DNA from: Myxococcales bacterium
GTDB lineage: Bacteria > Myxococcota_A > Polyangia > Polyangiales > Polyangiaceae
Assembly (NCBI GenBank): GCA_016794345.1
Contig: JAEUKE010000081.1
Coordinates: 17,105-81,104, forward strand
Length of the DNA stretch: 64,000 nucleotides
Direction of reading: 5' to 3'
The notes under the pieces were generated by a model. It made no database searches and was not told the DNA's origin. It saw only the letters and a list, made by a program, of their open reading frames with translations. A program made the position numbers and the translations under genes. Positions 48,913-57,178 of the stretch are shown here, piece after piece (the stretch's first letter is position 1; every line of letters starts with the position of its first letter).

Positions 48913-49302
48913 TTACTCGAGCGAGGCGAGGACGCGAGCGAGCTTGTCGCGGACCGTCTGCGCCAGCTCGGTCAGCTTCGGGTTGCCGACCGAGGCCATC
49001 GTCGTCGTGGGGTCGATGGCCGAGACCACGGTGTGACCGTCATCCGTCTCGTAGACGATCACGTTGCAGGGGAGCATGAGGCCGATCTCGGTCTCGGTCG
49101 TGAGCGCCTGGTGGGCGAGCGGCGGGTTGCACGCGCCGAGGATCTTGTAGCGGCGGAAGTCGACGCCGATCTTCTTCTTCAGCGTGTCCTTGATGTCGAT
49201 CTCGGTCAGGATCCCGAAGCCCTCCGCTTTGAGCGCCTCCGGCATCTTGGCGAGCACGTCGTCGTATCCGGCCTTCAGCTCACGTCGGGTTGCGAAGCTC
49301 AC
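48913..49302 (-). CDS. DUF302 domain protein
   Basis: 129 residues, one DUF302 domain: YDDVLAKMPEALKAEGFGILTEIDI, KILGACNPPLAHQAL, LMLPCNVIVYE. DUF302 proteins of unknown biochemistry occur beside thioredoxin, rhodanese and heavy-metal genes. The GTG start at 49302 has a strong AGAAGGAG ribosome-binding site. It lies 18 bases after the small zinc-ribbon gene. Confidence 0.9.
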   Translation of the reverse strand: MSFATRRELKAGYDDVLAKMPEALKAEGFGILTEIDIKDTLKKKIGVDFRRYKILGACNPPLAHQALTTETEIGLMLPCNVIVYETDDGHTVVSAIDPTTTMASVGNPKLTELAQTVRDKLARVLASLE

Positions 49303-49320
49303 GGGCGTTCTCCTTCTGGC

Positions 49321-49503
49321 CTAGCGCATGAGCTTGTGCCAGAAAGGCACCTGCTCCTTGGGCGCTGCATGTTTGGTGGCGGCCTTCTCGGCGCAGCGGC
49401 AGCGCTCGTCCCGAGGGACGTCGCCGAGCACCTGCTCCACGTGCATCCCGCAGCCGGCGAACGTGGGCAGCCCACAAGAGGGGCACTCGACTCGGCGGCA
49501 CAT
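49321..49503 (-). CDS. 60-residue zinc-ribbon protein
   Basis: Small protein with CPSCGLPTFAGCGMH and CRC motifs, consistent with one zinc-binding site, and a basic C-terminus (PFWHKLMR). Its ATG overlaps the thioredoxin stop (ATGA). It is too short to be seen as an independent frame, but length, start and coupling support it. The Cys-rich site could hold Zn2+ or take part in thioredoxin-linked redox chemistry. Confidence 0.75.
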   Translation of the reverse strand: MCRRVECPSCGLPTFAGCGMHVEQVLGDVPRDERCRCAEKAATKHAAPKEQVPFWHKLMR

Positions 49504-49919
49504 CAGACGGCCTCCTGCACGGGGGCCTTCTCGCCCGTCTTCGCCTTGGCCTTCGCGTCCTCGATCTCCTTGCGGATCTGGTTCATGTCGAGCGCCTTCA
49601 CGTCGTTCACGATCCGATCGAGCGCCGCCGCGGGGACCATGCCCGCCTGGATCGCAAGAACGACGCCGTCGCGCATGATGGCGAGCGTGGGGATCGCTTG
49701 AATCCGGAACGCAGCCGCGAGGCCGCGCTGCGCCTCCGTGTCGATCTTGCCGAACACGACGTCGGGGTGGCGTTTGGCGGCCGCCTCGAACACCGGACCG
49801 AACATGCGGCACGGACCGCACCACTCCGCCCAGAAGTCGAGAAGGACGACGCCGCCCTTCTCCACCACGTCTTCGAAGTTCTCTTCGGTGATCTCGACCG
49901 TTGCCTTCTCGTTGCTCAT
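49503..49919 (-). CDS. Thioredoxin
   Basis: 138 residues. Thioredoxin fold with active site WCGPC (Cys34 and Cys37), cis-Pro in IPTLAIM, and a C-terminal helical extension of about 30 residues rich in Lys/Glu/Ala beyond the usual length. Reduces disulfides in cytoplasmic partners. The frame is open upstream, but ATG 49919 gives the canonical N-terminus. First gene of a coupled set: thioredoxin, zinc ribbon, DUF302, methyltransferase. Confidence 0.94.
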   Translation of the reverse strand: MSNEKATVEITEENFEDVVEKGGVVLLDFWAEWCGPCRMFGPVFEAAAKRHPDVVFGKIDTEAQRGLAAAFRIQAIPTLAIMRDGVVLAIQAGMVPAAALDRIVNDVKALDMNQIRKEIEDAKAKAKTGEKAPVQEAV

Positions 49920-49990
49920 GTTCGTGAGAGCCAGTCGGGCCGAAAAGGGTGCAAGGCGACGCTCACTTTTCTCGGCGTCGCCCTGGGCCG

Positions 49991-50773
49991 TCAGGGGCGG
50001 CCGGGCGCACATCGCTCGAGGGCAGGGATGTGGCGATCGGCCGAGAGCGCGCGAAGGTGTTTGTACACGCAGCCAACGTCCTCCGGCGGGCTCGCGGCGA
50101 GGAGCTTGTCGTAGAGCGCCACGTTCTCCTTTTCTCCCTTGAGCGCGATGGCGCAAGCCTCGGCAGCCGTCGCCGCCTCGGGGACCTTGGCCTCCGGCCG
50201 GCTCGGGGCAGCTTGCCCGTGGGCGGAGAGGAGCTGGACCAGGAGATCGGCGTGGCGCGCTTCGGCGCGTTCCAATCGCGGGAAGGGGCTGCCGAGCTTG
50301 GCGGAGAAGGCGGAGTAGGCGGCTTCCGCCTTCCATTCGTCCACCAACGCCGCCTCGATGTCCTTCTTCACCGCATCGGTCAGCGCGTCTTTGCCGAACG
50401 TACAGGCCAGATGCGGGTGAGCAGTTCCATCTGGCCCCATGCCCGGACCCGGCCCCATGCCTCGGCCCGGCCCCATGCCTTGGCCCGGCCCCATGCCCCG
50501 TCCGCGGCCCATTCCGGGGCCGGGAGGTACGGTCTCGGTCTGCGTGGCCGCGTCGGCCGGCTGAGGTCGTTCATCCCCGCCGCAGGCGGCGAGCGCCGCA
50601 GCGGCGACTGCTGCGAAACCTAGTCCCCTGGAACCACCATTTCTTGAAGAATTCGGGCTGCCCCTGCCGGGGCGAAGGCAGCCCGAATTCCCGGGCGAAG
50701 AGGTGGCTTGTTCCTGTGGGGACTCATTGTTGTCTGCGTGGAAACTCCGTTTCCACGGGACTAGAGCGCGCAT
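49991..50773 (-). CDS. DUF2202-like ferritin-fold lipoprotein carrying an in-frame 47-codon insertion
   Basis: 260 residues from ATG 50773, with GGAAGGAG seven bases upstream. Residues 5-51 (VPWKRSF... to ...GGSRGL) are encoded by a 137-bp repeat element plus one CTAG. Without them the N-terminus reads MRALGFAAVAAAALAAC, a perfect lipoprotein signal with lipobox LAAC; with the insert the lipidated Cys is at 64. Then comes a GMGPG-repeat linker and a four-helix segment (DEWKAEAAYSAF, LERAEARHADLLVQLLSAHG) resembling DUF2202 ferritin-like proteins, which have ExxH-type metal sites. The second DUF2202 gene lies at 55404. Export of this version is uncertain. Confidence 0.85.
   Translation of the reverse strand: MRALVPWKRSFHADNNESPQEQATSSPGNSGCLRPGRGSPNSSRNGGSRGLGFAAVAAAALAACGGDERPQPADAATQTETVPPGPGMGRGRGMGPGQGMGPGRGMGPGPGMGPDGTAHPHLACTFGKDALTDAVKKDIEAALVDEWKAEAAYSAFSAKLGSPFPRLERAEARHADLLVQLLSAHGQAAPSRPEAKVPEAATAAEACAIALKGEKENVALYDKLLAASPPEDVGCVYKHLRALSADRHIPALERCAPGRP
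50445..50520. repeat. GMGPG-coding tandem repeat
   Basis: Imperfect ~18-bp units (GGCCCCATGCCTCGGCCC and variants) encode GRGMGPGQGMGPGRGMGPG in the linker of the DUF2202-like lipoprotein. Confidence 0.8.
50624..50760. mobile_element. MITE-like structured element, copy 1
   Basis: 137 bp flanked on both sides by CTAG (50620-50623 and 50761-50764), with imperfect 10-bp terminal inverted repeats (TCCC[C/G]TGGAA). Contains a CGTGGAAAC/GTTTCCACG hairpin and a 42-bp hairpin at 50649-50690. About 90% identical (13 differences) and inverted relative to copy 2 at 59881-60017; same length, no gap. On the minus strand it is open through 47 codons and lies in frame in the signal peptide region of the 49991-50773 gene. 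Confidence 0.88.
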
Positions 50774-50963
50774 GATCGACTCCTTCCCGCAACGACTGGG
50801 CCAACACACCAAACGGCGGGCATCCAGGGATAGTCGAGGTCAGGAACGCGAAATGATTGCAGCCCCAATCGATCGGGGCGCAACGCTAGCAGCCGCGCGG
50901 CCTCTCCTCGTCGCCCGACTCGTCGCCTTCTTTCCGCGCCGACCGGCGCGGTGCGGGGACCGC

Positions 50964-51560
50964 TCAGGTCGGCACGCCCAATTTGGGGAGAACCCAGGTC
51001 TGGAGGGCGAGCCAGATTCCGATGAAGACGACAAACGTCACGATATCCGTCATGTCGAGATCTTGGAGCCAGGGCGGCCAGAAAGGGTTCGGCGCCCCGA
51101 CGGATTCCGGTGCGCAGGTCTCCGGGACGCAGATCGCGCCCTCTTCGGGCGCGATCTCGGCTCGTGGCTCGCGGGCGCCTGGGCTCGCGAGCAACGCCTC
51201 CAGGGTGCGGCCGGTCGTCTCGGCGGAGTCGAACCCGACCCGGAGCACCCCCCGAACGCTGAACGTCGGTAGCCCCACGCTCGCGAGCCCGGCCTCGTTC
51301 GTCCGTTTGCGGAGGTCATCCATCGCGGCGTCGTCGAGCGACACGTCGTGCTCCACCACGACGAGGTCCGGGTGACGCACCTGGAGCTGCTCGAGGAAGA
51401 CGTGCGCCGCCCGGCAGTGCGCGCAGTCGGGGTGTGTCCAGACCTCCAGATCGGGTGCCCGGGCCCACGCAAGGGTCGGCGCGAGCAGCGACAGCAGCGC
51501 GAGCACGAGCGCAGAGAGGAGCCCGCGCGTCGCGGCCGAGCTTCGGGGTTCTGTTCGCAT
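50964..51560 (-). CDS. Membrane-anchored thioredoxin-fold protein (CxxC)
   Basis: 198 residues. A signal or anchor helix (about 12-32) is followed by a thioredoxin-fold domain with active-site-like CAHC (WTHPDCAHCRAAHVFLE), GLPTF cis-Pro motif, and a C-terminal transmembrane helix (DIVTFVVFIGIWLALQTWV) near 175-193. A redox role in the envelope is likely. An unusual feature is the C-terminal CVPETCAPES pair near the second helix. No Dsb partner is adjacent. Confidence 0.86.
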   Translation of the reverse strand: MRTEPRSSAATRGLLSALVLALLSLLAPTLAWARAPDLEVWTHPDCAHCRAAHVFLEQLQVRHPDLVVVEHDVSLDDAAMDDLRKRTNEAGLASVGLPTFSVRGVLRVGFDSAETTGRTLEALLASPGAREPRAEIAPEEGAICVPETCAPESVGAPNPFWPPWLQDLDMTDIVTFVVFIGIWLALQTWVLPKLGVPT

Positions 51561-51602
51561 GGACGTCTCGGCGGGTCTGAGCCATGGCCGAGAGGGAAGG
51601 GT

Positions 51603-52334
51603 TCAGGCTCTCACGCCGGGCTGGGCCGACGTCGGCGGACCAGGCCTCTCGAGATCGGCCGGCCGCAGGCGGCCGTCCTCCATCTCGTAGAGCACGTCGA
51701 AGACGTCGAGCGCTCGGTGATCGTGCGTGACGACGAGCACGGCCGCCCCGCGCTCGTGAGCCACCTTCCGCAGGAGCTCCATGACGGCGCGGCCACGCAC
51801 GCTGTCGAGCGCCGCGGTCGGCTCGTCCGCCAGGATGAGCGAGGGCTCGTTCGCGAGGGCGCGGGCGATCGCGACGCGCTGCTGCTCGCCGCCGCTCAGC
51901 GCCTCGGGGTACGCGGACTCTCGATGGCGGACCTCGAGGTAGTCGAGCAGCGCGCTCGCGCGCTTCTTGCCATCCGCGCGGCCGGCGAGATCGCAGGCGA
52001 CCTCCACGTTCTCTCGCGCCGTGAGGAAGGACACGAGGTTCGCCTTCTGGAAGACGAACCCGAGGTGATGGCGTCGCAGCTTGGCCAGATCGGTCAAGGC
52101 GACGCCGTCTTTCACCACGCTCTTGCCTTCGAACTGGACCTCGCCGCGCTCGGCCGGCGAGATGAGCCCAAGTGCCTTCACCAGCGTGGACTTCCCCGCG
52201 CCGCTCGGACCGAGGAGCGCCGCGACGGTGCCGGATGGGAGCGAGAACGAGACGTCGTCGAGCGCGACGACGCTGGTCGAGCCGCTCTCGTAGGTCTTGG
52301 TCAGCCCGTGCGCGGAGACGGCGATCTTCGTCAT
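51603..52334 (-). CDS. ABC exporter ATP-binding protein, DevA/LolD type
   Basis: 243 residues: Walker [10 protein letters not shown], signature [15 protein letters not shown], Walker [14 protein letters not shown], switch His (VVTHDHRAL). The best family match is the ATPase of DevBCA/LolCDE exporters. ATG 52334 overlaps the permease stop by one base (TGATG). Forms the transporter with the permease and adaptor just upstream. Confidence 0.93.
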   Translation of the reverse strand: MTKIAVSAHGLTKTYESGSTSVVALDDVSFSLPSGTVAALLGPSGAGKSTLVKALGLISPAERGEVQFEGKSVVKDGVALTDLAKLRRHHLGFVFQKANLVSFLTARENVEVACDLAGRADGKKRASALLDYLEVRHRESAYPEALSGGEQQRVAIARALANEPSLILADEPTAALDSVRGRAVMELLRKVAHERGAAVLVVTHDHRALDVFDVLYEMEDGRLRPADLERPGPPTSAQPGVRA

Positions 52335-53545
52335 CAGCCCTCCAGCGCGCGCGCCGGGTCGACGCGCATGACGTGGCTCAAGCCGAGGATGCTGGCGACC
52401 GTGACGACGAGCGCCGTCGCGATCGGTGCCGCGATGGAGATGGCGTCCGTGATGACCACCCGCCGCGGAAAGTGTGGATAAAGCAGCCTGCCGATCGCAA
52501 ACGCGACCGCATAGCCGATCGCGCCGAGCAACCATGCTTGCTGCAGCACCACGCCGAGGAGCCGAGATCGCGGCGCGCCCATCAGCTTGAGGATCGCCAG
52601 ATCGTGTGTCTTCTCGAGGGTCAGGTTGTACATGACCATCATCACGATCGCGACGGCGGTGAGCGTGAGGATGACCGTGAAGAGGCCGATCTGCATGCGT
52701 GCACGCTGGACCACGCCTTCGAGCAAGAGGCGCTCCTCGTCCTCCCGCGAATAGAGCGATACGTCGCCCCAACGCTCCACGGTGGCGCGCACCTCCGCCT
52801 CGCGCTGCGGATCGACGTCGAGCAGGACCGCGCCGAGGGGTGGGTCGGCGAGCGCCGGAGCTCGCCACCGCGGGTCGTTCACCAGATCTTCCAGGTTCGG
52901 CTGGCTTCGGCCCAGATCGGTCCGCCTCAGTCTCTCGACGACCCGCTCGCGCTCGAGCAGGGTGGCCTCCGGGGGCTGGTCGTACGTCACCAGGTGAGAG
53001 TCGGTGACCGACAGGAAAGCCACGGAGTCACCTCCGGAGGTGAGCGCGTTTTTCGTCACGCCGACGATCCTGTAAGGCTCGCCTGCGAGCGCGATCTCGT
53101 CTCCGATCTCGAGCTGGAGCGAGGCGTCGACGATGATCTCACCGTGTGCCTGACCGAGGGGCCGCCCTCGGACGAGGGGCAAGGAGGAGCCGTCGTCGTC
53201 GGGCCAGCCGAGGCCGACGAGCGCCAGGCGCATCACCGAGCCGCGGTGGTCCCGCTGGATGAGCTGGTAGGTGTAGGGCCGTGACCGGCGCACGCCGGGG
53301 ATCGCCGCGGCGCGGCCGACGACGCTCGGGTCGACGCGCGACGACTCGGCGAACGGCCCGCGCGTGTCCTTCTGGACCAACCAGAAGTCGGCGCCCATCG
53401 CCCGGGTGAGGATCACGGTGTCGTCGACCATCCCCGCGTAGATGCCCTGCATGGCGATGACCACGCTGAGGAGGAGACCCAGCCCCGCCGCGGTGCCGAT
53501 GAAGCGCGGGAGGTGTCGTCTGACGTCGCGCGTCGCGAGGTTCAC
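52334..53545 (-). CDS. ABC exporter permease, DevC/FtsX type
   Basis: 403 residues. N-terminal helix (about 16-38), large periplasmic domain, and three C-terminal FtsX helices with LEKTHDLAILKLMGAPR. It overlaps the adaptor stop by four bases and the ATPase start by one base, so the three genes are tightly coupled. Likely exports a hydrophobic compound or lipid together with an outer-membrane channel encoded elsewhere. Confidence 0.92.
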   Translation of the reverse strand: MNLATRDVRRHLPRFIGTAAGLGLLLSVVIAMQGIYAGMVDDTVILTRAMGADFWLVQKDTRGPFAESSRVDPSVVGRAAAIPGVRRSRPYTYQLIQRDHRGSVMRLALVGLGWPDDDGSSLPLVRGRPLGQAHGEIIVDASLQLEIGDEIALAGEPYRIVGVTKNALTSGGDSVAFLSVTDSHLVTYDQPPEATLLERERVVERLRRTDLGRSQPNLEDLVNDPRWRAPALADPPLGAVLLDVDPQREAEVRATVERWGDVSLYSREDEERLLLEGVVQRARMQIGLFTVILTLTAVAIVMMVMYNLTLEKTHDLAILKLMGAPRSRLLGVVLQQAWLLGAIGYAVAFAIGRLLYPHFPRRVVITDAISIAAPIATALVVTVASILGLSHVMRVDPARALEG

Positions 53546-54705
53546 GGCGCCTTCCAGCGGCGACCGGCCGTGAGCACCCCGCCCGGGTCCGGGGAGCCGA
53601 GCACGGTGTCGCCTTCCGCGAGGCCGTCGGTGATCTCCACGTGTTCCTTCCCGCTCGCGCCGAGCCGGGGCCGCGCGACGGCGATTCGGCCGCTCCGGTC
53701 CACGAACACGTAGGGGCCCTCCGCGTCACGGTGCACCATGGCGATGGGGACGCGGAGCACGTCGGGCCGCCGAGCGAGCTCGATCCGCACGTCGGCGCGC
53801 TGGCCGACCGCGATCCGCCGGTCGAGCTTGTCCGGCTTGATGTCGACGAAGATCTCGTGGGTCTGCCGATCGGCCTCCCAGGCGATGCGCGTCACCTTGC
53901 CGGCCCCGGTCGTCGTCGCGCCGGGAAACAGGATGCTCGCGGGCTGATCCTCGGCCAGCCGCGGCAAGACGGTCTCGTCGATCGAGGCGCGAACGTAGAC
54001 CTGGCTCGTGTCGACGATGCGGAGGATCGTCGAGCCGATCGAGACGGTGTCGCCCGGCTCGCGTAGCCGCCTCGTGACGAGGCCGTCGAAGGGCGCGAGC
54101 AACATCGCGCGCAGCACCGTCACCTCGCGCTGCTCGGCGCCGCTCGAGGCGACCTCGATGCTGCGCGTCGCCTCGCCGCGCTGCGCGAGGAGTCGGTCGA
54201 GATCCGCGCGCGCCACGCGGAGCTTGTCGGCCGCGTCGTCGCGTTGCTGGGCAGGCAGGGCGCCGGCGTCGAAGAGCTCCTGCGCGCGGCGCGAGTCGCG
54301 CTCTGCAGCGGACAGCAACGTGCGCGCTCGCTCCTCGTCGGCGGCGAGCCGCGAGAGCGTGGCGCGAGCCGCGGCGACGCCGGTGCGCGCGAGCCGGAGA
54401 TCCGCCTCCGACTGCGTCGTCTCGAGCCGCGCGAGCTCCTGGCCGAGCGTGACGCGTTGCCCTTCGTCGACCAGGACCTCGCTGATTCGCCCGGTCATGT
54501 CGAAGCCGACCGCGGCCTCCCGATCGCTCTCGACCGTGCCCCGACCGAAAGCCTCCTCGACGACGGCGCCGCGCTCCACGCGAGCCACGCGCACGGCGAC
54601 GGGCGCGACCAGCCGGAGGTAAGCGACAACGCCCGCTGCGCCGATCAGGAGCAGGGGCCACACGAGCTTGCGCAGCGCCGAGAGGGCCGCTCGGACCCGG
54701 TTCAT
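53542..54705 (-). CDS. Periplasmic adaptor (HlyD/DevB-like)
   Basis: 387 residues: N-terminal membrane anchor (about 13-30), lipoyl halves, a long helical hairpin (about 95-195) and beta-barrel domains (LLAPFDGLVTRRLREPGDTV). First gene of the exporter operon 54705-51603 and divergent from the TetR gene. A ribosome-binding GGAGATTCGA lies just upstream of ATG 54705. The operator-like palindrome at 54728-54743 is 23 bases upstream. Confidence 0.92.
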   Translation of the reverse strand: MNRVRAALSALRKLVWPLLLIGAAGVVAYLRLVAPVAVRVARVERGAVVEEAFGRGTVESDREAAVGFDMTGRISEVLVDEGQRVTLGQELARLETTQSEADLRLARTGVAAARATLSRLAADEERARTLLSAAERDSRRAQELFDAGALPAQQRDDAADKLRVARADLDRLLAQRGEATRSIEVASSGAEQREVTVLRAMLLAPFDGLVTRRLREPGDTVSIGSTILRIVDTSQVYVRASIDETVLPRLAEDQPASILFPGATTTGAGKVTRIAWEADRQTHEIFVDIKPDKLDRRIAVGQRADVRIELARRPDVLRVPIAMVHRDAEGPYVFVDRSGRIAVARPRLGASGKEHVEITDGLAEGDTVLGSPDPGGVLTAGRRWKAP

Positions 54706-54727
54706 TCGAATCTCCTTTTCAGGTTGT

Positions 54728-54743
54728 AAGTAAGCGCTTACTT
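54728..54743. promoter_or_regulatory. Probable TetR operator (16-bp perfect palindrome)
   Basis: AAGTAAGCGCTTACTT is a perfect 16-bp inverted repeat centred in the 45-base gap between the divergent tetR-family gene and the exporter operon. Its size and location match TetR-family operators, and its AT-rich arms stand out in this GC-rich DNA. Confidence 0.75.
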
Positions 54744-54750
54744 TTGATGG

Positions 54751-55353
54751 GTGTCAAGCCAGCGAGCCCGCCGCCCGGGGATCGAACGGAGAGCCGAGCT
54801 CGTGGAGGCGGCGCTGCGCATCATCGAGACGCGGGGAATCGCTGCGCTCACGACCCGTGCGCTCGCGGACGAGGTTGGCCTCACCACCGGCGCCATGTTC
54901 CGTCATTTCGAGTCGCTCGATGCGCTCCTGGACGCGGTCGTGAGCCGCGTCGAGGCGGTGCTCGACGCGACGTATCCACCCAAGACCCTCCACCCGCGCG
55001 AGCGCCTCGTTCGTTTCGTCGAGCTGCGGGCTGCGGCGGTCGGTCGCCAGCGGGGGATCTTGCGCCTCATCCTCTCGGAACAGTTCGCCTTGGCCCTGCC
55101 GGCGAGCAGCGCGGCGCGCCTGCGGCGGAGCGTCGAGCGCACGGTCGGGTTCGTGCGAGACGCCGTGACGGAAGGGCAGAAGACCGGCGCCTTCCGGGCG
55201 GACGTGGACGGCAGGGCGCTCGTCGCGCTCGTGCTCGGCGTCATCCAGACCCTCGCGCTCGGCCGAGCAGGTCCGCTCACGGGCCTTGGACTGGATGCGG
55301 GGCCGCTCCTGGAGGGCATGCAAGTGATGCTCGACCCTCCAAAACGTCGTTGA
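54751..55353 (+). CDS. TetR-family transcriptional regulator
   Basis: 200 residues. N-terminal HTH (ALRIIETRGIAALTTRALADEVGLTTGAMFRHF), then a helical ligand-binding domain (IVGRQRGILRLILSEQFAL style). The start is GTG 54751, which gives the canonical length. Divergent from the exporter operon with a palindromic operator between them, so it probably represses the exporter until a substrate binds. No ligand can be predicted. Confidence 0.93.
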   Translation: MSSQRARRPGIERRAELVEAALRIIETRGIAALTTRALADEVGLTTGAMFRHFESLDALLDAVVSRVEAVLDATYPPKTLHPRERLVRFVELRAAAVGRQRGILRLILSEQFALALPASSAARLRRSVERTVGFVRDAVTEGQKTGAFRADVDGRALVALVLGVIQTLALGRAGPLTGLGLDAGPLLEGMQVMLDPPKRR

Positions 55354-55403
55354 GCCACGGAACCCATTTCGCCGCGCGAGGGCTCTCACGCTCGGAGGCC
55401 ATC

Positions 55404-56030
55404 ATGCGCAATCGGGTTCTCGTCGTGTTGGGGCTCTTGGCTGCCGGGTGCAGCGCACAGAATGCGCCCGAGGGCTCGGCCACCGAGGACGACCCCGGTG
55501 ACGTCGTCGCCGGGACGCTCTCGCAGGCGGAGGCAGACTCGCTCCGCTTCATGCGAGAAGAAGAGAAGCTCGCGCGCGACGTCTACCGAGCGCTGGACGA
55601 CTACGGCAAGCCGTTCTCGAACATCCAGGGCAGCGAGCAGCAACACTTCGATTCGATCGGCGTCTTGCTCGATCGCTACGACATCCCGGATCCGGCGGAG
55701 GGGCGCGCCGAAGGCGACTTCGAGAACGCGGACCTCCAGGCTCTCTACGGCACGCTCGTCGAGGAGGGAGCGCCAGCGCAACGAGCCGCGCTCGTCGTGG
55801 GGTGCCGGATCGAGGAGCTCGATATCCGCGACCTCGAGGCGGCGAAAGACGACACCGATCGCGAGGACATCCTGGCGGTGTACGACGCGCTGCTGCTCGG
55901 CTCGCGAAACCACCTGCGAGCCTTCCACGGAAAGCTCGTGGCGATCGGCGGAACGTACGCGCCACAGTTCATCGACCAGTCGACCTTCGACGCGATCGTC
56001 GGCTCGGCGCACGAGCGAGGCGGGCGTTGA
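55404..56030 (+). CDS. DUF2202 ferritin-like lipoprotein
   Basis: 208 residues. Lipobox LAAGCS, then a DUF2202 domain: LRFMREEEKLARDVYRAL, FSNIQGSEQQHFDSIGVLLD, RCRIEELDIRDLEAA-type centre, and LGSRNHLRAFHGKL. Glu and His residues in ExxY/ExxH positions could bind di-iron. Likely a surface-attached metal or oxidative-stress protein. A GGAGG ribosome-binding site precedes ATG 55404. dps lies 50 bases downstream. Confidence 0.9.
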   Translation: MRNRVLVVLGLLAAGCSAQNAPEGSATEDDPGDVVAGTLSQAEADSLRFMREEEKLARDVYRALDDYGKPFSNIQGSEQQHFDSIGVLLDRYDIPDPAEGRAEGDFENADLQALYGTLVEEGAPAQRAALVVGCRIEELDIRDLEAAKDDTDREDILAVYDALLLGSRNHLRAFHGKLVAIGGTYAPQFIDQSTFDAIVGSAHERGGR

Positions 56031-56045
56031 TCGCGCCCCGCTCAC

Positions 56046-56073
56046 TTGCGACGAGCCTGCCGAAGCGTTAGCT
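56046..56073 (+). promoter_or_regulatory. Candidate promoter of the dps gene
   Basis: TTGCGA (56046-56051) and TTAGCT (56068-56073) are separated by 16 bases. The -10 ends seven bases before ATG 56081 with no Shine-Dalgarno sequence, so the transcript would start at or next to the start codon. Confidence 0.4.
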
Positions 56074-56080
56074 CCCAGCC

Positions 56081-56548
56081 ATGAACATCGACATCGGCAT
56101 CGACGCCGCGCAACGAGAGAAGATCGCGGGGGGCCTCTCGAAGGTGCTCGCGGACACGTACACCCTCTACCTCAAGACCCACAACTTCCACTGGAACGTC
56201 ACCGGGCCGATGTTCCAGACGCTGCACCTCATGTTCGAGCAGCACTACAACGAGCTCGCGCTCGCCGTCGATCTCGTGGCCGAGCGCATCCGCGCGCTCG
56301 GTTACCCCGCGCCCGGGACCTACAAGCAGTTTGCCGCGCTCAGCTCCATCAAGGAGGAGGACGGCGTGCCGAAGGCCCAGGAGATGATCAAGCTCCTTGT
56401 CGAGGGCCACGAGGCAGTGGCGCGCACGGCGCGCACGGTCTTCAAGTCCGCGGAAGACGCGAACGACCAACCGACGTGTGATCTCCTCACGCAGCGGCTC
56501 CAGATCCACGAGAAGACGGCGTGGATGTTGCGCAGCCTGCTCGAGTAA
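56081..56548 (+). CDS. dps: Dps-family ferritin
   Basis: 155 residues with the Dps ferroxidase signature: [28 protein letters not shown]. The expected iron-binding His/Asp/Glu residues at the subunit interface are present. Forms a 12-mer that oxidises Fe2+ with H2O2 and protects DNA. No Lys-rich N-terminal DNA-binding tail is visible. It follows the DUF2202 lipoprotein and precedes the CcmH-like gene. Confidence 0.93.
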   Translation: MNIDIGIDAAQREKIAGGLSKVLADTYTLYLKTHNFHWNVTGPMFQTLHLMFEQHYNELALAVDLVAERIRALGYPAPGTYKQFAALSSIKEEDGVPKAQEMIKLLVEGHEAVARTARTVFKSAEDANDQPTCDLLTQRLQIHEKTAWMLRSLLE

Positions 56549-56607
56549 ACGGGTGAACCGGGCGATGGGGCTTGCGCCCATCGCGTTCCTCGGCCACCGT
56601 TTCCCGC

Positions 56608-57120
56608 ATGACAATCGCTCGCTGGCCGGTTTTTGCGCTCTTCATCGCGGTCCTCGCGATCGGCGCGCCGGCCTTCGCGGGCGACGATCACGCGCCCGGC
56701 GCGCCCGTGATCCTGGACGAGTCCAAGGCCGCGCCGGGGGAGAAGGAGCTGCTCGGGCGGCTGGTCGCCCCGTGCTGCTGGAACCAAACGCTCGACGTGC
56801 ATGGCGGCGCCGCGCCAGACCAGCTCCGCGCGGAGATCCGCAAGCGGCTGCTCTCGGGCGAGTCGGCCGCGTCAATCGAGGCGGATTTCGTCGCGCGGTA
56901 TGGCGATCGCGTCCGTGCCAGCTCGGACTCGTCGTCGCTCGGCTCGGCTGGCTTCGTCGTGGGCGGGTTCGCGCTGATGGCGGGTGTGGCGCTCATCTAC
57001 GCGGTTCGGCGCTGGCTCCGCACGGCTCGCGCCGCGAAGGCGAACGCGGCGCCGGCGGTGCCCGAGGAGCGAGACGCCCTCGACGCGCAGCTCGATGACG
57101 AGCTGCGCGCGATGGACTGA
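56608..57120 (+). CDS. CcmH-like protein with altered Cys motif
   Basis: 170 residues: signal peptide ending in AFA, CcmH-type domain (LRAEIRKRLLSGESAASIEADFVARYG) and a C-terminal transmembrane helix (about 112-132). Family CcmH uses an LRCxxCQNQ motif to hold apocytochrome c; here the site reads LVAPCCWNQTLDVHGG, two adjacent Cys instead of CxxC. No other ccm genes are near. It may be a specialised paralogue. Confidence 0.85.
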   Translation: MTIARWPVFALFIAVLAIGAPAFAGDDHAPGAPVILDESKAAPGEKELLGRLVAPCCWNQTLDVHGGAAPDQLRAEIRKRLLSGESAASIEADFVARYGDRVRASSDSSSLGSAGFVVGGFALMAGVALIYAVRRWLRTARAAKANAAPAVPEERDALDAQLDDELRAMD

Positions 57121-57138
57121 AGCGCCGCTCGGCGCTGC

Positions 57139-57178
57139 GGGATCACCAGGCCGACGTCGGGATCACCAGGCCGACATC
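57139..57178. repeat. 20-bp tandem duplication at the rhodanese 3' end
   Basis: GGGATCACCAGGCCGACGTC is repeated directly once with one change. The second copy contains the rhodanese stop codon and last codons, so it looks like a small replication slip. Confidence 0.85.
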
